Assembly (NCBI GenBank): GCA_016710115.1
Contig: JADJLN010000002.1
Coordinates: 310,001 to 374,000 of the forward strand
Reading direction: 5' to 3'
Length of the DNA: 64,000 nt
From: Saprospiraceae bacterium
GTDB taxonomy: Bacteria; Bacteroidota; Bacteroidia; Chitinophagales; Saprospiraceae
Shown here: piece after piece, positions 20,898 to 29,542 of the stretch
Numbering within the stretch: position 1 is the first letter of the stretch
How the letters are laid out: each line of letters begins with the position of its first letter
Position numbers and translations under genes: made by a program
The notes under the pieces: model-generated
Told to the model about the DNA's origin: nothing
Seen by the model: only the letters and a program-made list of their open reading frames with translations
Database searches by the model: none

Positions 20898-21815
20898 ATG
20901 TCCGATTCATTGCCCCGATTTACCCTTCTGCATCGGCTTACCGGCCATGAAGGTGCTGTTTTTGCGCTGAGTGGCGGTTTGCAGCCCAATGCTGTCCTCT
21001 CTGCCGGCAGTGATGGCTGGATCGTGGAATGGGATCTCGAAAATCCTGATCCCGGCCGGGTGATCGCCCGGGTCAATTCACGGCTTTATACCCTGCTGGG
21101 CCTGTCCGATGACCGATTGGTTTTGGCAGGTGATATGGCCGGTGGTGTGCATTGGATTGATATCGGTCATCCGGATAGCAGCCGTCATATTGACCATCAT
21201 CGCAAAGGGACATACAGTCTGGCCGTGCATGGAGGCATGGTGTTCAGCGGCGGGGGAGACGGTATGGTGACCCGGTGGTCGCGGCAGGAAAGACGCAGTG
21301 ATGAGAGTTTCCTGATCAGTCACCGGTCCGTTCGCTGCCTGGCGCTCAGTCCCGACGGTGAAACGCTGGCGGCAGGTTGCAGCGACGGCTCGATCTGTCT
21401 GATCGACCCTTTGCGGATGGCCCTTCGGCATCGGATTCGGGATGCGCATCTTCCCTCCGTGTTTTCGCTGCGTTTTGATCCGCTGGGACAGCGGTTGTGG
21501 AGTGGAGGCCGGGATGCGCAGATGCGGTGTTGGGACCTGGAGGGCACCTGTCTGTATGAACCTGCATCGGCAGCTCACTGGTATACCATCAATGCCATCG
21601 CCAGATCACCGGACGGCAACTACCTGGCTACAGCCAGCCGCGACAAGAGCATCCGATTGTGGCGGGAATTCGACGGCCAGCTCCTCCAGGCTCTGGATAC
21701 CGTCCGTGACCAGGGCCACCGCCATTCGGTCAATGCCTTGCATTGGTCTGCGTACAACAATCTCCTGGTGTCCGCTTCAGATGATCGTACGCTGTGCATC
21801 TGGACTCCGGAATAA
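20898..21815 (+). CDS. WD40 repeat beta-propeller protein
   Basis: 305 residues, intact, without signal peptide, so probably cytoplasmic. Seven blade-like repeats are visible: LTGHEGAVFALSGG...WIVEWDL at the start, VHWIDI, VTRWSR, SICLIDP, MRCWDL, IRLWRE and a final SASDDRTLCIWTPE. The closing blade uses N- and C-terminal strands as in a Velcro-closed seven-bladed propeller. Such proteins are interaction platforms, and nothing here names the partner. It is divergently transcribed from the phosphopantetheinyl transferase across a 123-bp gap. This arrangement may be conserved, but that cannot be judged from one sequence. Confidence 0.85.
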   Translation: MSDSLPRFTLLHRLTGHEGAVFALSGGLQPNAVLSAGSDGWIVEWDLENPDPGRVIARVNSRLYTLLGLSDDRLVLAGDMAGGVHWIDIGHPDSSRHIDHHRKGTYSLAVHGGMVFSGGGDGMVTRWSRQERRSDESFLISHRSVRCLALSPDGETLAAGCSDGSICLIDPLRMALRHRIRDAHLPSVFSLRFDPLGQRLWSGGRDAQMRCWDLEGTCLYEPASAAHWYTINAIARSPDGNYLATASRDKSIRLWREFDGQLLQALDTVRDQGHRHSVNALHWSAYNNLLVSASDDRTLCIWTPE

Positions 21816-22047
21816 TGCGGGCCCTTTGTTCAGAGCGTGTTCAGATCCGGTTTTTCATATGGTCTGGGAACCACCAGCGGCTAGGTGGATCCCGGGCTCG
21901 AGCCAGGTGGCTCGGGGCAACTCCTTCTGGAGGGCATTTATAAAGACCACATCTTTCTCTTTGCTATGCGAAATAGAGAAGCCCTGTTTTGAATCGGTGG
22001 CGATATACACCAGATGCCGGTTCCAATCGGGCAACCCGATAGCGGAC

Positions 22048-22081
22048 AATAAAAAAGCCCGGCTTCCTTCGAAGCCGGGCT
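22048..22081 (-). terminator. intrinsic terminator on the minus strand
   Basis: A perfect 11-bp stem (AGCCCGGCTTC / GAAGCCGGGCT) with a 4-nt loop is followed on the minus strand by six T. No minus-strand protein gene lies upstream of it: the next gene to the right, dcd, is on plus. It may therefore end a small RNA transcribed leftward from 22,090-22,300, or act weakly in reverse for the WD40 gene. The rest of the gap 21816-22324 contains no convincing gene. Confidence 0.7.
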
Positions 22082-22278
22082 ACATCTCTGATGCATTGAT
22101 CATTGCCTTATCGCATATATGACCTGCGGACCTCCCCCCGGAGCCAATAGGTCGATGTATTTCTATATGGTAAGCAATTCGTCTTTGCCAGGTCAATCTA
22201 TGGGGTTTTTGCAAAAAAAGCCAGACCCCGAGCAGGAATATTTTTCAGTTGTCGGATTTCAGTTTGTATCCAGGCCCG

Positions 22279-22305
22279 TTGTTTGGCTTTCGAAAAGTAC
22301 CTTTA
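22279..22305 (+). promoter_or_regulatory. candidate dcd promoter
   Basis: TTG (22279-22281), 16 nt, TACCTTTA (22298-22305), 20 nt before the dcd ATG. The -7 box matches those before hldD and gcvP. Confidence 0.4.
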
Positions 22306-22324
22306 CGCCCCAATTCCGCTAACC

Positions 22325-22861
22325 ATGATCCTGTCAGATATCAAGATCCTCGATTCCATTGCCAACGGTGAGATCGTCATTGAGCCATATGATCGCAGCA
22401 ATCTGGGGACGAACAGCTACGATGTGCATCTGGGCAAATGGCTGGCTGTGTACAAGGACCCCGTTCTGGATGCCCGCAAACACAACGAGATCGAGTATTT
22501 CGAAATTCCGGAGGAAGGGTTTGTACTCCAACCCGGACAGCTCTATCTCGGTGTCACAGAAGAATACACAGAATCACATTCTGCTGTCCCGTTTCTTGAA
22601 GGGAAATCGAGTGTCGGTCGCCTGGGTATTGATATTCATGCCACTGCGGGAAAAGGAGACGTCGGTTTTTGCAATACCTGGACGCTGGAGATTTCCTGTA
22701 CCCTTCCTGTCCGGGTTTACGCCGGCATGCCCATAGGTCAGTTGATCTATTTTATGGTCGATGGAGAGATAGAGAATCTCTACAATCACAAACCTTCTGC
22801 CAAGTACAATACCCGTACTGACAAACCCGTTGAGTCCATGATGTGGAAGAATTCCTTCTAG
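22325..22861 (+). CDS. dcd: dCTP deaminase
   Basis: 178 residues, intact. It deaminates dCTP to dUTP for thymidylate synthesis in the cytoplasm, unless it is the bifunctional dCTP deaminase/dUTPase type. Family motifs seen are MILSDIKIL, IEPYDRSNLGTNSYDVHLG, the catalytic FLEGKSSVGRLGIDIHATAG with Glu and the SSxGR loop, and KGDVGFCNTWTLEI. The start at 22325 is preferred to non-ATG codons upstream. The following SPOR gene begins 64 nt downstream on the same strand. No anomalies. Confidence 0.95.
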   Translation: MILSDIKILDSIANGEIVIEPYDRSNLGTNSYDVHLGKWLAVYKDPVLDARKHNEIEYFEIPEEGFVLQPGQLYLGVTEEYTESHSAVPFLEGKSSVGRLGIDIHATAGKGDVGFCNTWTLEISCTLPVRVYAGMPIGQLIYFMVDGEIENLYNHKPSAKYNTRTDKPVESMMWKNSF

Positions 22862-22924
22862 AAGAGGAACGAAACCCGCCAAGTCAGGCGTTTCGCCTGT
22901 ATCCCAGTTCCAGATCACCGTCCC

Positions 22925-23401
22925 ATGACATCCCGGTATCGTACCATTTTTATTCTCATCGCGGTTATTGTCGGCTTTTTTGCGGTATCCAGCCTGTTGG
23001 TTCAGACCATGCATCAGGTCCAGGCCTGGAATGATGAAACCCACCAGTTTTCAGAAGCGGAGGCACTTGCTCTTGAACCTCAGTTTTCCTTTACGGATTC
23101 AACGAGCGGGTTATTTCGTACGCTGTTCACCAATGACCCCGGTGAACCGGTTGTGGATGGACCTTATCTCGTTCTTGCAGGCAGTTTCGCTACCCGAAGC
23201 CGGGCAAAGCAACATTTGCGCAGAATAAAAAAAGCGGGATTCCGCACGGCGGAAATCCTGTATTTTAAAGGGAAGCGGGAAATCTATGCGATCGGTGTAG
23301 GTGCCCACCGAACGATGTCAGAAGCGTCGCAACAAGTCGAATTACTGTCTCGCCGTCATCAACTGGAAGCCTACGTACACAAGATCAGGCAGCAGAGCTG
23401 A
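22925..23401 (+). CDS. membrane-anchored SPOR domain protein
   Basis: 158 residues, intact. Residues ~8-28 are one transmembrane helix (TIFILIAVIVGFFAVSSLLV), followed by an acidic linker. The C-terminal ~75 residues form a SPOR fold: GPYLVLAGSFATRSRAKQHL, KKAGFRTAEILYF, YAIGVGAHRTMSEA. SPOR domains bind denuded peptidoglycan glycans, and such small proteins usually localise to division sites. It probably faces the periplasm. It may be co-transcribed with dcd. Confidence 0.85.
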   Translation: MTSRYRTIFILIAVIVGFFAVSSLLVQTMHQVQAWNDETHQFSEAEALALEPQFSFTDSTSGLFRTLFTNDPGEPVVDGPYLVLAGSFATRSRAKQHLRRIKKAGFRTAEILYFKGKREIYAIGVGAHRTMSEASQQVELLSRRHQLEAYVHKIRQQS

Positions 23402-23434
23402 TCCACTATTTTCTGGCAGATTTTCCCTGATTGC

Positions 23435-25938
23435 CTAATTCTGCAAAATGATCTGACGCCGGGCAATGGGCATTCCGGTGTCATCTCTGATCAACAGGGC
23501 ATACCATCCCGAAGGCAGGCGTTCCAGGTCAATAGCCGGACTCCAGGGGAAGCTGGCTACCTGGCGTCCCATCATATCCGTGATCTGGATGGACCACGGG
23601 CCGGTTGGCACGCCGGCATCCAGCCAGATCCGCCCGTTGGTCGGATTCGGATAGACGGTCAGTGATGCCTCCAACGGATGTTCGACATCAGCCAGATCGG
23701 GTGTATTCGTCGGTGTCTCATCTCCGACTACCGGGCGGATCATCAACGCACCCTGAAGCGATGGGGGGAATTTGGACCAGGAGCTGGATGTGTTCAGCCA
23801 GGCGTATTCGGAGCCACCCGGATTGTTTTTATCATACCCGATCGGAATCGAATTGTCCACATTGCTTCCCTGCTGCCAGCCCACATAGAAAATGCCTGCA
23901 GGAATGGGTACACCCGCTTCGTTGCCATCCTCATCATAAAGGACATAGGTCGTCATTGCTTGCAATGAATCGGCAAAAACCAGGTCGGGGTAAAAGGGCT
24001 TGAGAAAGAAGTCCTCATAGATGGGGTGTACTGTTCAGTGAACCTGCCCAGATCCGGAGATTGAAGTATTGGGTGGTCACATCTGTGTTGTATCGGGGGA
24101 AATGGAACTGGATCGCCCGGATGGTGTCGGCAATCGTCGCCTCATATTGTACGGCTACCTGGGTCCCTGCTTTGGTTGCCACGATGGCGCTTTCTGCCGA
24201 ACCGTCATCATAGGCAAAGTAGTTGGTCAGATTGGTCGGATGACTGACCTCGTTGTTGCGCAAGGCGACTGGTTCGCCGGCATTGTCTTCCTGGTCCTGA
24301 TCAAATCGGTAAGTCATGAGCAGGTCCACCCCTTCGCCATCCGGAGGGAATGCCTGCAGGTCGGGGATCAGCGAAGGCGCATTCAGTGGATTCAGAAAAT
24401 CATGTCTGCCAGGAGCCAGGTCACGTTGGTTGACGGGTGCGATCGGTGGCAATTCGAGCAATGTCAAATTGCTGACCAGGGTTTGCCCACTCAGTCGGTC
24501 GACAATCTCGACTTCACTGGGGTTGGCGGATTCGATGACCGGAAAATGATTGAACAGACCGATCTGCATGTGCGGATCCAACCAGAGCCGGGATCATTCA
24601 GAAAATGACGCCAGGGCATTGCTGAATATTTGGTCAGCAGGGTATTCGGCCGGGTGGTGAACGCAATGTCGATATTCTCCTTAGTCAGGTTTTTCCCCAG
24701 ACGGACATAATCGATATGCCACAGATCCAGCGCTCCGGTCAGGTCGGACCGGTTGCGGAAGCGGAACTGGAAACCGTCATACAGGTATTCAGCATCACCG
24801 ATTCCGTAGGCCCGATAGACAAACGGCGCCAGGCTGTCGGAGGGGACAAATGCCAGATAGCCCGTGATCTGTTCGGCGACTTGCCAAACGCCATGGATAT
24901 CCTTGAACTCAACGATCAGACTGTCTTTTGTTTCAGGCCGGAACCCCAAGCCTTTGGGCTGGGCCCAGAAACTGAAGAGGATATTATCCGCCTCGCTATA
25001 TCCGGACAGGTCAAAATAGGCTGACGTCAGATAATCCCGATAGGTGGAATCGACAGGGTAGGGCTTGCCTCGCTCATCAACACCATCCAGCGTGGCGACC
25101 CCGATCGAGATCGGCTGATAGGCCATCCGGTCGTTAACAAACGCTTTATCATCCAGCCACTTGGTCGGATCGGGCCAGGGCCCGGGGTAGGAGAAGTCGT
25201 CAAAGAACGGGATGCCCAGCGTATCGCCAACGATGCGGAAAGGATGTATGACCTGGTCCACAACACATGTCGGGTAAGTGGCTACATACACCACCGGTCC
25301 AGTCCGGCAAATCGGCTGGCTTCATACCGGAAGCAGTTGTTCAACGTGATGACTTTTCCTGTGTGACGAACAGTTGGCCCAGCCAGTGAATAGACCGGAT
25401 TCCCAAAAACGGGATCCGGAGTAAGACAGATCTCGATATCACTTCCGGTATTGAGGGCTGTTGTGGGCACAGTCTGCAATAGATTTGGTCGATGCACGAT
25501 GACGTTGAAGGTCGTAGTGGTGCAGTTGCCCAAGCTGTCGCACAGTTCCAGACACACCTGTTCGGTATCCAAAATGGTCCCGTTATTGGCGATATAGATG
25601 ATACAGGTACTGTCCAGAGTCGCTGTTCCGAGGGTCAGCTGTCCGCAATCGAAGATGGACATGGATGCATTGGCTCCAATTCCGGAAGAGTCGATACACA
25701 GGATGAGAGTGTCCCCTGCTGCGACACAAAAATCTTCCGTTCCGCCACCTCTGAGGACTGCGCCTGAGGATGCGGGTGCAGTTGATCGTGAAGCCGAATA
25801 AGCCTGTTCTACTTCAGGGATACCAGACAGTGGAATCTCTTCGATCTGGCCAGTCAGTATCCGGGCACTCAGGACAAAGAAAAGGAAGAGAAGCGTACGT
25901 GACGGGAGTACGGATAGGGACATATCGATTCGTTTCAC
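23435..25938 (-). CDS. large T9SS cargo protein of unknown function (three frameshifts)
   Basis: About 834 residues in four frames. Signal peptide near MSLSVLPSRTLLFLFFVLSA. An Ig-like region follows (GDTLILCIDSSGIGANASMS, QVCLELCDSLGNCTTTTFNV). The central region begins IPFFDDFSYPGPWPDPTKW and continues PISIGVATLDGVDERGKPYP, a pattern found in large uncharacterised surface proteins of Saprospiria-like bacteria. Beta-rich segments and a type A sorting domain follow: LTVYPNPTNGRIWLDAG, IQITDMMGRQVASF, LPSGWYALLIRDD. Breaks lie near 25,285, 24,570 and 24,000. All pieces are collinear and signature-bearing, so indel errors are likelier than decay. Translocated by T9SS; no enzymatic domain is recognised. 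Confidence 0.8.
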
Positions 25939-25976
25939 CTTTTGGAACGTAAAGCGGTTACAGATGTTGCTTGTAT

Positions 25977-26867
25977 TCAGTCATCATTGCCGTTACCGGG
26001 TCCGTTGTCCGGACAGCGGGCCGGTTTGGCCTGGGTGAGCCAGAGCGATATCGTATCGCCCTTTGTGGCGATCAGACCGGCAGAGTAGGGCGGGTCCTGT
26101 TGAATGACATAGGCTGTCTGCCTGTTGGTCACCGTCTCATCCAGATGAAGATCACCAAGGGTCAACCGATTCGCTTTCAGGAGGAAGTCAGCTTCTGACA
26201 AGGGTTGACAGACCAGATCAGGCATTTCGACAGATTCACTCACATCCTTGGAAATGACAAACTGGATGGTGGACCCTTTGGCGATCTGGGCATGTTTTGG
26301 CGATTTTCGCCGGGCATTGATCAGGGTATCCCCATTGTAAATGACTTCAAGAATGACGTTGGGTGGTCCTGGGTCATATCGCTCGCTCAGGATCTCGCAA
26401 TCGATCTTGTATTGCTGCATGAGGATCTTCCGGATTACGTTGATCTCCTTGCCATACATCATGGGCAAACTGGCAAATGGGATCATGTCCGCCTGTTGCT
26501 TGGTAATGGTCACATAGATCTTGCGTTCCTCCTTGACTTTCGATCCGGCAACAGGATTCTGGGCAATGATCATCCCGGGTGGTTTTCCGACCATGAAGAG
26601 GCTGTCTTCGATGATCAGCTGGAAGCTGTGATCTTTGGCATCTTCACGTGCATCTTCATGCAGGATACCGACATAATTCTTGATCGTCAGTTCCTGCCCG
26701 TGGTGGGTGTAACAGCGCAACCACCAGGAGACGAACAGGATGAGAACCAGTGTGGCACCGATCAGGGCCAGGAGGTTGTTGATGAACAGGGCCGAACTGA
26801 TGAAATGCAGGAATGCATTTCCCCAGGTCTTGAGCCGCTCAGACAAGGGTGCTTGGGGTGCGCTCAT
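25977..26867 (-). CDS. PASTA domain membrane protein
   Basis: 296 residues from the ATG at 26867; an upstream TTG in frame is less likely. One transmembrane helix at about 25-50 (LFINNLLALIGATLVLILFV) is followed by three extracytoplasmic PASTA-like domains: about 60-125 (GKPPGMIIAQNPVAGSKVKE), 130-210, and 215-285 (VEMPDLVCQPLSEADFLL). There is no kinase domain, unlike PASTA kinases. PASTA domains bind peptidoglycan or muropeptides. The gene overlaps the 3' end of the double D-Ala-D-Ala ligase gene by about 29 nt. That coupling fits a role in cell-wall synthesis or sensing. The tail is Pro/Gly/Asn-rich. Confidence 0.88.
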   Translation of the reverse strand: MSAPQAPLSERLKTWGNAFLHFISSALFINNLLALIGATLVLILFVSWWLRCYTHHGQELTIKNYVGILHEDAREDAKDHSFQLIIEDSLFMVGKPPGMIIAQNPVAGSKVKEERKIYVTITKQQADMIPFASLPMMYGKEINVIRKILMQQYKIDCEILSERYDPGPPNVILEVIYNGDTLINARRKSPKHAQIAKGSTIQFVISKDVSESVEMPDLVCQPLSEADFLLKANRLTLGDLHLDETVTNRQTAYVIQQDPPYSAGLIATKGDTISLWLTQAKPARCPDNGPGNGNDD

Positions 26868-29542
26868 GGAAGCTGAATTCAAGGATCTGATCGATGAAAT
26901 GATAGGGAGTATACCCGTTGATGGCAGCCTGATGGAAGATGCAGGTCGCCGGGGTCATACCGGGAAGTGAGTTGACTTCGATGATCCAGGTTTCAACCCG
27001 ACCATCGGTGAATATCTTGACGAAGGCATCGATCCGGGCATACCCGCGAACACCCAGGATGCGCGCTGCCTTTTCGAGGTCCTTTCTGACCTGACTGGAA
27101 ATACGTGCAGCCTCTTCCGTGTTCGGGCTGAAGCGCGCCGGTGTGATGTTCTGCCCTTCGCCGGCCAGGAACTTTTCCTCAAGCGAGAGAATCTCGCTGC
27201 CGGCAAGCGCTTCCGATGGCTCGAACACTTCATAGGTCCACTGCCCATTGTGCCAGTGTGTCACCAGACCTCCGGTGATTTCCAGAAAATGACTGGTGCC
27301 TTCCCGTGAGATCAATGTTTCGAAGAGGATCTGGTCCTTTTGCGGGAATTCTTCTTTGGGTCGCAGTCCGAGCGCCTGGCGCAATTCCGGTGAAAGTTCA
27401 GGTTCCAGTCTGTAGAGGGCAGCCGCAAAGGCCTCAAGAGCCGGCCTGTTCTTGATCACCTTGACAGCCGAACTGCAACCATCATCCACGGGTTTGCCGA
27501 TTAAGGGGTAAGCAAAGATGCCTTCGAGTTCAGCGATCCATCCTGCCGGGTCAGCGATCCATTTTTGTCGGGAGGCAAGATGCTGCCTGGCGACGGGAAA
27601 GCCCTGCTCCCCAAGCAGATGCAGCGTGCGAAATTTATCGATAGTGATCCGGGAAGACTGGACATCCGACCCGTTATACGGCAGTCCGACCCGTTCCAGG
27701 TTCTCCTGGACTTCTCCGTCTTCACCCGGCCGTCCATGCAATGCGATGAATACACCGTCCACTTCGCGGGCAAGTTCTTCATAGGTGACCCGGCGAGGCT
27801 GAAACGGAGCGTCCGAATAGGCATACTTGCGGGTGATCGGTGCGCATTGTTCCTTGATGCCTTCGATCACGGTATGAACATGCCAATGAGTCAGTCGGTC
27901 ATGAATATCATCCGCATTGTCCTTGAGCAACAGGTTGACCGGGATGATATGGAGTTCATGGTTGCCAGCACTTCCGGTGAGGAACACCGGAATCGGTTCG
28001 TATTTCGCTGACGAGGACAGTTTTTCATAAATGTTCCGGCCACTTTCCACGCTGATATGGCGCTCGGAACTGTAGCCACCCAGGATCACAGCAATGCGTT
28101 TCTGGCTGGACTCCTGCTGATGCAGATCCAGAAGATGCTGATCCAGCTTATTCAGGATGCCTGCCCAGGATGGCCGGACTGTCGCGTGGTCGAGGCGCTC
28201 CTGTAAGGATGTGCGAATGATATAGGTCAGGAACTGGGAGGGGTTGATGCCGATCTCTGCTGCCTGGTGGAAGAAGAAGGATGATGGCATCATCCCGGAT
28301 GTCGTGTTAGGGTCATTGAGGAAGATGGTGTCATCTTCCTGGATAAATCCGTCGATCCGGGCATAGACCTGAAAATCGAGATAGTGGAACAGCCGCTCAC
28401 ATTCCGACCGAATGGCCTGGATCCGTGCATCGGGAAGATGGATGGGGGTTTCCTTACGCGACAGGCCAGGAAGATATTTGGACCGGTAATCAAAAACTTC
28501 TCCGCCCTTGACGATCTCGGTGGGTGGAAGAGCGACGGCAGCCCCGTCTTCTTTCCGGATGACAATGCAGGAAAATTCCTTTCCCTGGATAAACCCTTCC
28601 AGCAGGACGGTATGTTCTGCAGACACACTTTCCAGGAGCCAGGATGTATTGTCGTCTGTGCGGAGGTGGTGAAGCAGCTCTTCCGGATGGCTGATCTCCC
28701 GACCGTTGAGCATCAGCGGAAACCCGCTGCCACTGCGGATGTCACTGATCTGTCGCACCCAGCTGACCTGACTTTCCCCATCCATCTTTTCCCAGACGTC
28801 CCGATCGAGATGCCAGCGGAAAAAGGCGAGATCAATAGCTCGAGTGAATTCTGCAACATCGTCCAGATCGATGATTGATACACCAATAGATGACCCCGGT
28901 TGGCCGGACGGATCACCAGTTTTGTCCAAAGGTGGCCTTCGCCTGAGTAAATAATGCAGCAGGGTCTCCCTGGAGCCAGGCCCGTCGGGAAATCACTTCA
29001 TGAGGGGGCCCGGGAAAGCCTCCGGCATGCATCAGTTTTTTCTGAATGCCCTTGTCAATACCGATGGCGCTGGCGCGAATGCCGCTGCCGGTATAGGGGA
29101 TATCCAGACTTTCCAACAGGCCCTGGATCTGCCCGTCCTCCCCGAATTCACCGTGAAGCGCCAGAAAGGCGAGATCGATATTGCCTTTGAGATCGGTCCA
29201 TTGGCGGAGTGTTCCCACCGAACCGGCAATACGTTCCATATCCTCAGACATCAATTCACCGAGAGATTCGATATAGATCTGAAAGTGATGTGGACTGGGC
29301 GGAAGCTCTGCTGCAGGAGGGTAGAAGTCCCGGATCGTCCCCTTGTACATATAACTCCAGTCCAGTTCGATCAGGTTGCGACGGCTGTCAATGAAGTACA
29401 GGACAGGCTGGAACAATTGCTTGTTGAGGTTGTCGAAGACCGTTCGGCCTCCGGCAAAGCTGATTTCCCGCTCACGTGAGGGGCCACTACATGGATCGTT
29501 CCATGTACCCCTTTGACCGTTCTGTCAGGAATTTTCGGTCAT
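26839..29542 (-). CDS. ddl: tandem double D-alanine--D-alanine ligase (ATP-grasp duplication; several frameshifts)
   Basis: About 900 residues with two complete Ddl modules in one chain; single Ddl enzymes are about 310-380. Module 1: VVAPSREREISFAGGRTVFD, LALHGEFGEDGQIQGLLES, PYTGSGIRASAIGIDKGIQK, KLVIRPANRGSSIGVS, YARIDGFIQEDDTIFLNDPN then TTSGMMPSS. Module 2: RIAVILGGYSSERHISVESG, FIALHGRPGEDGEVQENLER, PYNGSDVQSSRITIDKFRT, PLIGKPVDDGCSSAVKVI, YARIDAFVKIF and WIIEVNSLPGMTPAT. Module 2 keeps the Mg-binding Glu-x-Asn (EVN), while module 1 has DPN. The start ATG overlaps the TonB-type gene stop (TGATG, 29542). Breaks occur near the start, at CCCC (about 29,487), near 28,925 and at GGGG (about 28,905). 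It makes the D-Ala-D-Ala dipeptide for peptidoglycan; one module may be regulatory or use a different acceptor. Confidence 0.88.

Noticed and set aside
21855..22049. 64-codon minus-strand open frame
   Set aside because: Its only start is ATT and it begins right after the T-run of a terminator, so it is unlikely to be expressed.
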